From: Caenorhabditis remanei
Taxonomy: Eukaryota; Nematoda; Chromadorea; Rhabditida; Rhabditidae
Length of the DNA: 64,000 nucleotides
Assembly: GCF_010183535.1 (NCBI RefSeq)
Contig: NC_071330.1
Coordinates: 15,729,717-15,793,716 of the forward strand
Direction of reading: 5' to 3'
Part shown: positions 47,261-60,220 of the stretch, piece after piece
Layout of the letters: every line of letters begins with the position of its first letter
Position numbering within the stretch: the first letter of the stretch is position 1
Notes under the pieces: generated by a model
The model's database searches: none
Seen by the model: only the letters and a program-made list of their open reading frames with translations
What the model was told of the DNA's origin: nothing
Made by a program: the position numbers and the translations under genes

Positions 47261-47753
47261 GCATCCTCCCTCATTTTTCTTCACTTTTTCGCCAAGTCTT
47301 TTTACAAATACTGAAAATAATAAAACTGCATTATTTTTCACGCTATTGCTCAATTTTGACGCTTATTGTGCGTTTTCTAGCATTTTCGCATCCAATTTTC
47401 ATATTTTTCCACGAATTTCGAGTTTTCCGAGTAGCGGTTGTTTAACTCATTTTCTCAGCTGCAAAGTTTTGAAATACAAAGTTCTTGTAGATTTATCCGC
47501 ATTAAAAAATATGAAAATATACAGAAACTACTAATTCCTTCTGTTACTTGGATTACGGAGCCCAAAACATCTGAAATTAGGTCCATTGAATTCAGCTCGT
47601 TGAGACGGTTTGAAAGAGTATAATCATGATATGATTTGGTGAAAATTGGGTCTCGCCACGAAACCGTCCGGGTACTGTAGTTTAAAGGCGCATAGGGATC
47701 GAAAATTTCAAATTGCTTCGAAATGGGTCGATATGGGGCTCAAATTAAAGCTA

Positions 47754-47762
47754 ATGGCGAGC
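47754..47762 (+). repeat. Left 9-bp target-site duplication
   Basis: ATGGCGAGC directly borders the left end of the foldback element and is repeated at its right end. Confidence 0.85.
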
Positions 47763-48684
47763 GGCAGATACTCTTTTGCTTTGGAATCTTCTGCTATCGG
47801 GTCATCTGCTATTTCGTCTCTTATGCTATAGTGACTCTTCTGCTATTTTTGACTCATCTGCTATAACTCTTCTGCTATTTCCAAACTCTTCTGCTATTTT
47901 CGACTCATCTGCTATTGATAGTCTCAGCTGCTATAAATTTAGCTCAGCTGCTATTTTTCTTGCCTGTACTCCCAGGGGCATTAGAAGAGGGTCACTAAAT
48001 CTTGGGGGCATTTCACTGACAGTGCTCACAGAAAAAAGTTGGAGCACCCGGATGAAAGGAAGTTAAAAATTCTTTAAGAATTAGTACTGACTTCTGGAAG
48101 AAAATGGATTGCAAGCGTCTTTTTATGACCGAGAAAGTTTTTTAAGCAAGTTTCTTTCAAGCTTTTTTTTTCAATTTATGAACAAGACGAGCTGAGATAA
48201 TGAACACGTTTCAATGTAAAGAAATCTGGGAAATACATTCAATACATGAACAGTGGCGAGTAGAGGTAGGAATAAAGAAGTTTCTCGTTATTATCATCAC
48301 AGGAATGATTACTATAACTAGGATTACTTTGGATAAAACAATGGGACGGAATGGTGGTTGAATGAGTGAGATCGACAGGGAATATTCAGAACGGGGGCCT
48401 TGATACAAAATTTATACATACATCTAAGCACATGAATGGACTACTGAGAAAAGATGAAAAAATACAATACAATTGCGATGAAAAATCCAGGAAACTTGAC
48501 GAGTATTTTGTTAAAGCAGGTGATCCGATAGGTGGAAGTTTCATAAGAGAGTCGATAATCTTTTTTCCCGATGAAAAACGTTCCAAACGGGCAGAATGAT
48601 GTTGGACACGACTTCTTATTTTTTCTCTGAAAAAATGTTAAATTCTGCACTTCAACGGCTCAAAATGTCACAATAGAAACGAAA

Positions 48685-48861
48685 ATGAAGCTAGCTGAGG
48701 AAACGATAGCAACAGAGAAAATAGCAGAGGAGGGGATAGCAACAGAGAAAATAGCAGAGGAGACCGTAGCAACAGAGAAAATAGCAGAGGAGACGGTAGC
48801 AACAGAGAAAATAGCAGAGGCGACAGAAGAAGCTAGTAGGAATATGTCGAAAACTAGCTGA
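48685..48861 (+). other. 58-codon reading frame with a 10-residue tandem repeat inside the element
   Basis: From an ATG, a 30-bp tandem repeat reads as four decapeptides (ATEKIAEETV-type), preceded by MKLAEETI and followed by ASRNMSKTS and a stop. The identical frame exists on the other arm (49739-49563, reverse strand). The DNA repeat contains ATAGCAGAGGAG, akin to the subterminal repeats, so it may be a binding-site array that happens to be open. Translation is unproven. Confidence 0.3.
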
Positions 48862-49071
48862 AAATACTGTGAAAATAGGTTTAAGTATCTACAAGTGACA
48901 GACTAATCACCTTATTGAGCAGAGGGAAGAAAAACAGCAAAACCGCAAATTCGAAAACAGCCAAAGTTCCTACCGAGAAGCGAATTTTTGGGAAAAACCT
49001 ATGTATGAATGATGATCGTTGCACTAAATTAGTGAAAAGCTTCACCTAAAACAGAAAATTACATAAAAATG

Positions 49072-49352
49072 TCAGAAAAACTACCAAAAACGGTGAAAAA
49101 AGACGAAAAAACATCGAAAACTGGTGAAAACTTTCAAAAATTGCAATTATCGTGAAAGAAAGGCCGGTATAATGCATTAAAGTATGATACTCAGCCAACG
49201 ATTTCGCTGCCAGCCACTAGCGCGGCGGGGGACTAGCTACTGCGATGGCCGCGGCCTCCACCGCAGCTAGTCCCCCAGAATCAATATTTCGCAACTCACG
49301 CCTAAAATTTCGCAATTTATTTTGTTTTTCTTGTTCTTTCGTCAAATTATTC
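49072..49352. other. Spacer of the foldback element with GC-rich hairpin
   Basis: Unique 281-bp centre. GGGGGACTAGCT (49227-49238) pairs with AGCTAGTCCCCC (49265-49276) around a GC-rich 26-base loop. This hairpin is off-centre with respect to the large arms (axis near 49251 rather than 49212). Confidence 0.8.
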
Positions 49353-50661
49353 CATTTTTATGTAATTTTCTGTTTTAGGTGAAGTTTTTCACTAATTTAG
49401 TGCAACGATCATCATTCATACATAGGTTTTTCCCAAAAATTCGCTTCTCGGTAGGAACTTTGGCTGTTTTCGAATTTGCGGTTTTGCTGTTTTTCTTCCC
49501 TCTGCTCAATAAGGTGATTAGTCTGTCACTTGTAGATACTTAAACCTATTTTCACAGTATTTTCAGCTAGTTTTCGACATATTCCTACTAGCTTCTTCTG
49601 TCGCCTCTGCTATTTTCTCTGTTGCTACCGTCTCCTCTGCTATTTTCTCTGTTGCTACGGTCTCCTCTGCTATTTTCTCTGTTGCTATCCCCTCCTCTGC
49701 TATTTTCTCTGTTGCTATCGTTTCCTCAGCTAGCTTCATTTTCGTTTCTATTGTGACATTTTGAGCCGTTGAAGTGCAGAATTTAACATTTTTTCAGAGA
49801 AAAAATAAGAAGTCGTGTCCAACATCATTCTGCCCGTTTGGAACGTTTTTCATCGGGAAAAAAGATTATCGACTCTCTTATGAAACTTCCACCTATCGGA
49901 TCACCTGCTTTAACAAAATACTCGTCAAGTTTCCTGGATTTTTCATCGCAATTGTATTGTATTTTTTCATCTTTTCTCAGTAGTCCATTCATGTGCTTAG
50001 ATGTATGTATAAATTTTGTATCAAGGCCCCCGTTCTGAATATTCCCTGTCGATCTCACTCATTCAACCACCATTCCGTCCCATTGTTTTATCCAAAGTAA
50101 TCCTAGTTATAGTAATCATTCCTGTGATGATAATAACGAGAAACTTCTTTATTCCTACCTCTACTCGCCACTGTTCATGTATTGAATGTATTTCCCAGAT
50201 TTCTTTACATTGAAACGTGTTCATTATCTCAGCTCGTCTTGTTCATAAATTGAAAAAAAAAGCTTGAAAGAAACTTGCTTAAAAAACTTTCTCGGTCATA
50301 AAAAGACGCTTGCAATCCATTTTCTTCCAGAAGTCAGTACTAATTCTTAAAGAATTTTTAACTTCCTTTCATCCGGGTGCTCCAACTTTTTTCTGTGAGC
50401 ACTGTCAGTGAAATGCCCCCAAGATTTAGTGACCCTCTTCTAATGCCCCTGGGAGTACAGGCAAGAAAAATAGCAGCTGAGCTAAATTTATAGCAGCTGA
50501 GACTATCAATAGCAGATGAGTCGAAAATAGCAGAAGAGTTTGGAAATAGCAGAAGAGTTATAGCAGATGAGTCAAAAATAGCAGAAGAGTCACTATAGCA
50601 TAAGAGACGAAATAGCAGATGACCCGATAGCAGAAGATTCCAAAGCAAAAGAGTATCTGCC

Positions 50662-50670
50662 ATGGCGAGC
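50662..50670 (+). repeat. Right 9-bp target-site duplication
   Basis: ATGGCGAGC, identical to 47754-47762, directly borders the right end of the foldback element. Confidence 0.85.
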
Positions 50671-50924
50671 TGAGAACAACTAGATGGGTCTCACCGCGAA
50701 ATTCCCAAGGTTACTGTAGTTTGTAGTTTAAAGGCGCATAAGGGCCCAAAATTTCAAATTAATCGGATTCTAGTCATGATTATACTTTTCTGAACCGCAA
50801 AAACCTGCTGATTCTGAATATCACACTTGAAAATTATGATGGCCGAGTTTTCGTGGCCTAGGATCCCAAAATACACATTTTTGGCACAGGAAACTTCATT
50901 TTTTAGGTAATTAATTCAAATAAA

Positions 50925-53900
50925 TTATTCTCTGTATCGTCTCGTCGCCACCATCGACAATATATTCTTGTTGAGAAAGTGTGAAATTGTGGGATTATTG
51001 CGGAGAGCGTGTGACAGGTATTCCGTAAAGTGACACGTGTCACTGAACTCGTTCACCGAACACGACGCGCATTTCGACAAGTGGGCGGAGACTTGTTGAT
51101 TGATGTATTTGTGCGGATTCGTTTTCCATTCGGGATTCCGTTCCAATGCTCGAATCATTTGGGCGACGTCCGTCCCGTCGGTTTCGTTCAGTTTTCCTGG
51201 AAATTAGGGTTTTTTTTTTGAATTTTTGGGGGAAAATTAAGCGGAAAATGCGATTTTTCACATTTAAAAACCTTAAAAATGAAAATTTGAGCATAGCTTT
51301 CGCCTACGCGTGACTAAATGTGGTCTACCGGTAATTCGGTGTAAATTTTGTTACTTTAGATGTGGAAAATAACAGAATTCACATCAAAATATCAGTAGAG
51401 CACATTTGTCACAATACGGAACTAAAAACCTTAAAAAATTCAAATTTCCAGGATTTTCAGCCAAAAATTTCAGATTACCTCAAAATTGAGCTAATTTTTC
51501 AGAATTTCCAGTCAGAAGACAGGCTTTTAACTCAATTTCAGGCCATGATCATTATGTTTGCTAAAAATCACGAATTTAGAGTCCAAATGAGTTTCGGACT
51601 CAAATTTCAGCCAAAAATAGGTCTTTCTACTCAAACTTGCTCATTTTCAGCCAATCTTTCAGTCAAAAACTCAATTTTTCGCTAAAAAAAAACTCAATTT
51701 CCATGGAAATTTCATGATTTTCAGTAATTTCAGCTCTATTTTCAGTCATTTTCCCATCCAAACCCAAACTTGCTCATTTTCAGCCAATTTCAGCTCCAAA
51801 ACTCACTCTGAAACTCGTCATCTCTCATCGCCGGGAATACCGCCGGCACATTCGCCTCATTGGCAGCGTATTCTCTTCTCAGCGTCTCGTCTTCTGTTCT
51901 AATACTATCATCTTCCAAATCACTCGACAAATCCGGATAATCCGGTGTTGTACTGTGGACAACGACCGCTGGCACCGACTGGAAATTCGAAATTACAGAT
52001 TTTAAGACTTTTATTGTGAAAATCTCAAAAAACTGACAATTTTCACCATTTTTCAATGCTAAAACTCAAAAATTTGAAATCCGTGCATTTTGTCGCAAGG
52101 AATTCGGTGTTTTCGTACTTTTAATACTACAGTAATCTCCAAATTTCACAAAATTGAGTTTCCAGGTGATTTTCGATGTAAAAGTGCAGTTTATGAGTAA
52201 AAATGATACTTTTTACTATTTTTGGGGTCTGAAACGGGGTTTTTCGCACTAGAATTCAAAAAACTGAAAATTTCTGCATTTTTTCGTGAGATATGATGTC
52301 TGATATGGTGCTTGCGTATTTGGGCAGCAACAGTAACCCGAAATACGATAAAAACCGTCGATTTTCACGGTTTTTGGCTCAAAAACTACAAAATTTGCAA
52401 TTTTGTGCAATTTGTCGTCAGACACGTGGTATTTGCGTACTTTTTTCGAGCTACAGTAACCTAAACTCGCATAAAATGTTGAAAAATGAAAAATTGGGCA
52501 TAGATTCCGCCTACGCGTGACTAAATGTGGTCTACCGGTAATTTGGTGTAAATTTTATTATTTTTGATCGAAAAATAACAAACTTCACATCAAATTATCA
52601 GTAGAGCGCATTTGCCACAATTCTCAAACCAAAAATTTGAAATTCAGTGCATTTTTTCGGTGTTTGCGTACTTTCCAAGCTACAGTACTCCAAAAATCTC
52701 AAAATAACTCTAAAAACCTCGAAAATAGTCGATTTCAGACGCAAAACCCGTTTTTCTGGCTCAAAAAATCAAAAATTTGAGTTTTTGTGCATTTTGTCGT
52801 GAGACTACAGTAGCCCCGAATGTTCACCTTGCAAGGAATGTTAACATTTTCCCCAATATAAATAAATTTGAATTTCGCCGGCGGTTTCATCATTTCCCCG
52901 GGATGACAGTCGTTCAGTGTCACCCAGATATTCGGGAATCGGAAATAATGCGGATTCTGGCGCATTTTGAAGATTTGAGGCGTCTGGAGGAGTCCAAATT
53001 CGGCGGATTGGAGGAGGAAAGGGAGTTCTTTGCATCCGCGAGTCGCTGGCACGTAGAACCAGTACTGTATTTGTGGTTTCTGCAGGAAAACATCAAATTT
53101 TAATTGAAAATTTGAAGAAAATCGGCTCAGAAATGTCCGGTGGCCGAGTTTTCACAAGTTTTTGGAATTTTAGGCTATCCAAATTGCGATTTTATGGTTC
53201 TCAGGTTGAAAATGGGGTTTCCAGTCGTTTTTTACTAAAAATTAGAAAAAAATCGGCTCAAAACTCATCGAAACCAGTGGTGGCCGAGTTTTTGCATTTT
53301 CTAGGCCACCAACTTCAATATGTCATATTCTCATTATCCCAGTTGAATTCACCTCGTCAAGACCTTTCAAATGACTATAATCATGATAAATTTCTGACGG
53401 ATTTTCAAATTTTCTGGTTTATTCTACTGGTGGCCGAGTTTTGGAATCCTAGGCCATCAAAATTCGTCCACCATGAAATTTTTCACATTTTTTACTGAAA
53501 TAGCAATAGAACTCGTCTAATTTTCTTTCTAATTTCGAAACTTTAAAAAAAATCGTTTGAAATGGGTCAAAACCCTCAAAACCCGGTGATGGCCGAGGTT
53601 TAGGATCCTAGGCCATCAAAGCTCGGCCATCATAATTTTTCATTGCGATATTTAGAATCAGCAGGTTTTTGCGGTTCAGAAAAGTATAATCATGACTAGA
53701 ATCCGATTAATTTGAAATTTTGGGCCCTTATGCGCCTTTAAACTACAGTAACCCTGGGAATTTCGTGGTGAGACTCAGCATAAAGCGAATCTCATCGAGA
53801 TTATAGTCATTCAAAGCGTCTCAACAAGCTGAATTCGAATATTGCATTAAAATTAGGATTGGATTGAGTTTTTGGGTTTAAAAACTGGATTTTTGATAAT

Positions 53901-56900
53901 TTTTACCACAGTAACCCCGGAATTTCGTGATGAGATCTGTTTAGTTGTATTCAGCTCGTCATTAGCTTTAATTTGAGCCCCATATCGGCCCATTTTGAGT
54001 CAATTTGAAATTTTGGGCCCTTATGCGCCTTTAAACTACAGTAACCCTGGGAATTTCGTGGCAGGACCCAAATCGCTTCAAAACTAGTCATGATTATACT
54101 CGTTTGAACCGTCTCGACGAGCTGAATTCAATGGAGCTAATTTCAGACGCGTTGGGCTACCGTAACCCGAGTTACAGCAGAAATTTTGACTCACCATCTC
54201 TTCTTCGTCGTCTTCTTCGATATCCGTTATTTCTCTTTTATTTTTGATAGTGACAGCTACGGTACGAATCGTTGGTTCCTTCTGATCTACTCGCACTTCT
54301 TCAACTTTCCATCGTCGTGGCCCAAGACTGGCGGTGAGACGGATTTTGGTACCCGGTGGGAAGAATGCCACCTGGTCTGATGGAATTCTGAAATTTTAAG
54401 AGATTTTACTGTGAAAATCAAAGAAAAATGAAAATTTGGGCATAGCTTCCGCCTACGCGTGACTAAATGTGATCTACCGGTAATTTGGTGTAAACTTTGT
54501 TATTTTCGATGCAGAAAATAACAAAATTCACACCAAATTATCAGTAGAGCACATTTGTCACAAATTGAGAGCCAGAACGTTCCAGAAGTAAAATTTTCAA
54601 GATTTTCAGCCAAAACTTTCAGGTTATCTTAAAAATGAGCTATTTTTCCAGAATTTTCAGCCAGAAAACCTAGAAAATAGTCTCTCGATCTCAGTTTCAG
54701 TTGAAATCTGCTATTTGGCTAAAAATCAGACATTTAGTGTCCATATGATTCCAAGAGTCACATTTGAGGCATTTTCAGCAAATTTTTCAGCCAAAAATCG
54801 CTATTTTTGCTGGAAATCTGTTTTTTTTTTTGCCAAATTTTCGAGATTTCCGTATTTCTACACCGAAATTGGCGAAAATTCGGTTTTGTCTTAAAATCCG
54901 TGTTTGTGTATTTCGTGTTTACACACAATTGGCGGTACAGTAACCCAGAAATGCGGAAAATGACGATTTGAGAGTAAAATTTGGATTACTGTAGTTTAAA
55001 GGCGCATAGGAGTCAAAAATCAGATTCCCGTCATGATTATACTTTTCTGAACCACAAAAATCTGCTGATTCTAAATATCTTAATGAAAAATCACTGTGGC
55101 CGAGTTTTGGTGGCCTAGGATCCCAAAAAACGCGATTTTTCCCATTTTTCCAGTCTGTAATCACCTTAAATTGCTCTTCGGCAGTCTAGCGACATGAATC
55201 TTTCCCATTTCATCGATAACAACAGCCGGTTCGTTGACTAATTTCGCGTTTCCTTCTCGTCGGAACTTTTCAATTTTTTCCAGCTTTTGATCTACAATCT
55301 CAGCGATCACAAATCGTGGATTCCCTTTCGCTGACGGTTCGGTGGCGGTGATTCCAACTTGGAGAGTACTTCCAGAATACGGTGACAGTAACCATGATTC
55401 GAGAATATTCTCCGGATCGTCAACGTAGATATTCAATGATTTACAGTAGAAATAGCCGGGCAAATCGTCCACTTTGCGGATCGTTGATTTCACCTGGAAA
55501 TATAAGGAAAATTTGAAAATTTTTTAAAGAAAAATGAAATGTTTTCTTTTTTTTCGATTTAGGAGCAGTTTTTATCGATTTTGATGCTGAAAATGTGTCA
55601 ATTTTCGAGTCATTTTTCACCCAAAATCCCAAAATTTTCAGTCATTTTTGAAAATTTGGGCATAGCTTCCGCCTACGCGTGACTAAATGTGGTCTACCGG
55701 CAATTCGATGTAAATTTTGTTATTTTCGATGCGGAAAATGACAAAATTCATGACAAACTATCAGTAGAGCACATTTGCCACGATACGGAACTCAACAAAA
55801 CTCATTTCGTGATAATCGATCTAAACTCGATGGTGGCCTAGTTTTTCGAATTTCTAGGCCACGGTTATCAAAATTTCAAAATTTCATTTACATCGTTGAA
55901 TTCAGCTCACCGAGACGCTTCGAATCACTATAATCATGACTAGAATCCAATCAATTTGAAATTTTCGGCCTCTATGTGCCTTTAAACTACAGTAACCCAG
56001 GTTTTTCGTGGTGAGACCCCAAATCGCTTCAAAACTAGTCGTGATTATACTCATTTGAAAGGTCTCAACGAGCCGAATCTGAAAATATATCTGAAAAATC
56101 GAATTTGTACACTTACCAATCCCTTCGGCGTCAATTTCAATTCATTTTCATCGTTCGTCTGAACAATATCCTTCAATGCGTAGATATTCAGGAAATCCAG
56201 TCGATCGGCGTTGAATCGCACCGATTTTCCTGAAAAATCATAATTCAGAATAACAAAAACAAAACAATTTCAGGAAAATGAAAATTTGAGCATAGCTTCC
56301 GCTTACGCGTGACTAAATGTGATCTACCAGTAATTTGGTGTAAATTTTGTTATTTTCAATGTGGAAAATGACAAAATTCATATCAAATTGTCAGTAGAGC
56401 ACATTTGCCACAATTAGAAAGTCAGTAACGTTCCAGAAGTGAAATTTTCAAGATTTTCGGCCAAAAAACTTCCGATTATCTCAAAAATGAGCTATTTTTC
56501 TAGGATTGTCGGCCAGAAACCCAGAAAATGGTATTTTAAGCTTAATTTCAGCCATAATCCGTTGAAATTAAGACATTTCAGATCTAAATGAGTTCACGAT
56601 CGATTTTCAGCCGAAAATGAGTCTTTCAAGTCAAAATAGTCAATTTCCAGCCAATTTTTCAGCCAAAATTCCAATTTACAGCAAAATTTGGGCATAGCTT
56701 CCGCCTACGCGTGACTAAATGTGGTCTACCGGTAATTTGGTGTAAATTTTGTTATTTTCGATCGGAAAATCGATAGAACATAACAAAATTCACACCAAGT
56801 CATCAGTAGAGCGCATTTGTCACAATTAGAAGGCCAGAACGTTCCAGAAGTAATATTTTCCAGATTTTAAGCCAAAATCGACCGTACCAATCGACGGAAA

Positions 56901-59900
56901 TCGATCTCCATCTCTAATAACGACTCGATGAAAGCAAATATTCGGATGATCCCAATCCAAAACGATTTTCTTCGAAATCACCACTCCATGAATTCCAGTC
57001 AACGTATCGGACATCGGTGTGACGGAATCTGGCGACGGTCCATTTCCACTCATCGGATCGTAAAGTGTCTGCAGATTTCCCTCTTCTCCAACATTCCATT
57101 TCGCTTTTTTCACCAAATGTTGAAATGCGTCGGCCGCTTCGTGAAACGAGTGTAACTCGTATTTCAGCGCCTGATTTTCCAGAAGTTGTACAGTAACCCA
57201 AGCGTGGACTGTGACGTTTGGATGGGTGTCTTGTCGGAGGTGGTATGCTGAAATTAGGCTGAAAATATCTTAAAATTTGCAATTTTTCACTCAAAAAAAT
57301 AAAAATTTGGGCATAGCTTCCGCCTACGCGCGACTAAACGTGGTCTACCGGTAATTTGGTGTAAATTTTGTTATTTTTTCATGCGAAAAATAGCAAAATT
57401 CACATCAAATTATCGGTAGAGCACATTTGCCACAATATGGAACTCATTTCTCACTAAACACGGTCTAAACCTGATGGTGGCCGAGTGTTTCAAACTTCTA
57501 GGCCACGGTTATCAAAATTTCAAAATTTCATTCACATCACTGAATTCAGCTCACCGAGACGCTTCGAATGTCTATAATCATGACTAGAATCCAATTAATT
57601 TGAAATTTTCGATCTCTATGCGCCTTTAAACTACAGTAACCCAGGCTTTTCGTGGTGAGACCCAATTTGCTCCAAAACTAGTCGTGATTATACTCATTTG
57701 AAAGGTCTCAGCGAGCTGAATCTGAAAATGTAGCTTAAAATTTCTGAAATTTCAACAAAAAGCTAAATTTTGCCGTTTTTTTTTTTCCATTTTTTCCGTC
57801 TGAAACTCACGAATTTCGAGATCTGGCCATATGTCACACATCCATAGTACCGCCCGATTCTTTGACATGATTCCGTGGAGGAGAAGTTGTGTTTCTCCAT
57901 TGAAAATCCGCGATTCGCAGACGGGTTGGACACGATTGTAGTCTTGGATGAACTGAAATTTCGAGATTTTCAGTCAAAATGAGACATTTTAGGCTGAAAA
58001 CGGTCGATTTTTATAGGAAAAATGAAAATTTGGGCATAGCTTCCGCCTACGCGTGACTAAATGTGGTCTACCGGTAATTTGGTGTAAATTTTGCTATTTT
58101 CAATGTGAAAAATACAGAATTCACATCAAATTATCAGTAGAGCACATTTGCCACAATTTTGATCATTCTCAGAGTGATTTTATGGCATTTTTTACTCATT
58201 TTTTTAATTCCAGATAGATTTTGATGCTGAAAATCTCAAATTTGGAGTCATTTTTCAGCCAAAATCTCAAATCCCACATTTCCAGCCGTTTAATGAAAAT
58301 TTGGGCATAGCTTCCGTCTACGCGTGACTAAATGTGGTCTACCGGTAATTTGGTGTAAAATTTGTTATTTTCAACATGGAAAATAACAAAATTCACATCA
58401 AATTGTCAGTAGAGCACATTTGCCACAATATGGAGCTCAATATCCTTCTAAAAGTCAAATTTATTGGATTTTCAGCCAAAACATTTCAGATGAATGCTCT
58501 TCTAGTGTTAAAATGAGCTATTTTTCCAAAATTTTCAGCCAGAAAACAGGGTCCTAACTCAATTTGAACCAAAGTCCGTTAGTTTTGTTGAAAATCACGA
58601 ATTTATAGTCAAAATCAATCCCCTACTCAAATTTCAGCCATTTCCAGCCAATAATGTGTATTTCCACTCAAAATTTCTCATTTTCAGCCAATTTTCAGCC
58701 AAAAATCCCCCAATTTTCTCTGAAAATCCGTCTATACCTCAACCGGTCGTCCCTCCATGTCAAGATTCTCCCAACTCAATGTATCACCGTAGATAAGCGT
58801 CTCCTCGACGAGTCGTTCCACTTCTTTCAAACCGCTCGGACTGAAAATTACACAAAAAAAGTGAGTTTTGGCTGAAAATTACAGCAAAAATGTCGAAAAA
58901 TGAGATTTTTCAGCTCAAAATCTCATTTTCTATCAAACTTACGTCATTGCGGGCACTAATTTCGTTTTTGTCCGACGTGAGTCGACTGGTAGCAGCTTGA
59001 AATCACGGACTGTCTGGAAATGATTGGTTTTGATGTGAAAATGTGACAAATTTCAGATTTTTCAAGCCAAAAATCGGATTTTTGAGGTTTTTTTGGGCGA
59101 AAATTGGATTTTTACTATAAAAATGTGCAAAATTTCAGCTTTTTTGGTCAAAAATTGCTCAAAAACTGTAATTTTCAGTCATTTTCCACTTTTTTCGACT
59201 CTCTGCGCCTTTAAATCTAACTCAGCGCGTTGAGACCTTCAAAATGAGCCGAATGCGCCTTTAAACTCGCTGTGAGACCCAAAAATCTTGAATTTTCCAC
59301 TCAAAACTCATATTTTCAGATAAATACAAGTTTTAAGTGGAAAATTCCAGATTTTTTGGTCTCACAGCGAGTTTAAAGGCGCATTATGCTTATTTTGAAG
59401 GTCTCAACGCGCTGAGTTAGATTTAAAGGCGCAGAGAGTCGAAAAAAGTGAAAAATGACTGAAAATTGCAGTTTGCGAATGATTTTGGGCTGAAAAAGCT
59501 GAAAATTTTGCTTATTTTTAGCATAAAAATGCGATTTTGTCTCAAAAACGTCACAATTTTTGGGCTGAAAAATGTGAAAATCAGCTCATTTTTGTGCTAA
59601 AAATGCAATTTCCAATCGGTTTTTGTCCGAAACACCTAAAAATCCAATTTTTTGGCTGAAAATGCTGAAAATTGTGTCATTTTTTGGTTAAAAAACCAAT
59701 TTTCGATAGATTTTCGTCCAAAAAACCTCAAAAATCTCAGTTTTGGGCTGAAAATGATAAAAATCTGCTCATTTTTGAAGTAAAAATGAGATTTCCAATC
59801 GATTTTTGTCCAAAAATCCCAATTTTTGGACTGAAAAATCTGAAAATCAGATCATTTTTAGCCTAAAAAAGCGATTTTCATCCAAAAATCCTCAAAAATC

Positions 59901-60053
59901 TCAATTTTTGCTCTAAAAAAGCGATTTTTTCGCATTTTCAATCTGAAAAATCTGTAAAATCGTTACCCGATACGCGTGTTCGAATACCAATACCATATGG
60001 TACACTGTTCCAGCCGTCGGTGACCCATTCGTCAGAACAATGCCACGTGGCAT
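50925..60053 (-). CDS. Unrecognised 697-residue protein, 11 exons, downstream in operon
   Basis: Exons: 60053-59967, 59013-58943, 58840-58738, 57952-57811, 57247-56888, 56229-56117, 55493-55165, 54387-54195, 53079-52828, 51978-51807, 51196-50925. All ten junctions keep frame; the stop is TAA. The ATG (MPRGIVLTNG) directly follows AATTTCAG and lies 168 bp after the stop of the gene ahead, as expected for an SL2-spliced operon member. Notable segments: TVYHMVLVFEHAYR near the N-terminus; a long beta-rich middle (GIHGVVISKKIVLDWDHP, FHRVVIRDGDRFPSIG); charged RFVIAEIVDQKLEKIEKFRR; an acidic tract ITDIEEDDEEE near residue 460; QYWFYVPATRGCKELPFLL; and a Cys-containing C-terminal exon (KCASCS...TCHF). 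No signal peptide or membrane span. The beta-rich parts could be Tudor- or OB-like, but I cannot support that. Probably nematode-restricted. Confidence 0.8.
51281..58431 (+). repeat. Nine copies of a ~130-bp hairpin repeat in one gene's introns
   Basis: Copies lie at about 51281-51418, 52497-52622, 54430-54565, 55648-55785, 56279-56412, 56690-56828, 57304-57432, 58024-58155 and 58299-58431. Each starts GCATAGCTTCCGCCTACGCG, TGACTAAATGTGGTCTACCG, then AATTTGGTGTAAATTTTGTT; its complement follows, ending AGAGCACATTTGCCACAA. All nine are on +, antisense to the host gene. Six end within 30-160 bp of the next acceptor (exons starting 51196, 54387, 55493, 56229, 57247, 57952). Confidence 0.9.
59199..59432. 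repeat. 234-bp palindrome in intron 1 of the 697-residue gene
   Basis: GACTCTCTGCGCCTTTAAAT at the left is mirrored by ATTTAAAGGCGCAGAGAGTC at the right. Inner blocks AACTCAGCGCGTTGAGACC, GCGCCTTTAAACTCGCTGTG and their complements continue the arms to a roughly 60-base loop. It is an almost intact palindromic member of the GGCGCAT family. Confidence 0.85.
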
Positions 60054-60220
60054 CTGAAATTATTAGAGCTGAAAACCAGAAAAATCTGAAATTCGAACGA
60101 AAAATATAAGAAATATGAAATTTTTACATAAAAAAGTCGAAAAATCAATTAAAAAATCGCGAAAATTGTATTTTAACCATTAAAAACGCATTTTAAAAGA
60201 GAAAATTGATGAAAAACAAG

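Larger units (their letters stand above)
47763..50661. mobile_element. 2,899-bp foldback transposon with 1,309-bp arms
   Basis: Positions x and 98424-x are complementary from 47763-49071 to 49353-50661; one mismatch (at 49039) was seen in the parts compared, and the open frames on the two arms translate identically. The ends read GGCAGATACTC. A 9-bp duplication ATGGCGAGC (47754-47762, 50662-50670) flanks it. The outer ~200 bp of each arm holds many direct repeats of TCTTCTGCTATTT, typical of transposase-binding subterminal repeats. The 281-bp spacer holds a separate hairpin. No transposase is encoded, so it is non-autonomous. Long arms and 9-bp duplication suggest the Mutator-like (MULE) group. 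The insertion splits a copy of the dispersed AAAGGCGCAT module: joined flanks restore the sequence seen at 33530-33590. Confidence 0.93.

Noticed and set aside
47776..50663. Mirror-image open frames of 65-101 codons on both arms of the foldback element
   Set aside because: They are identical because the arms are inverted copies. They overlap on both strands, lack splice signals, and the terminal ones are translations of the TCTGCTATTT subterminal repeat.
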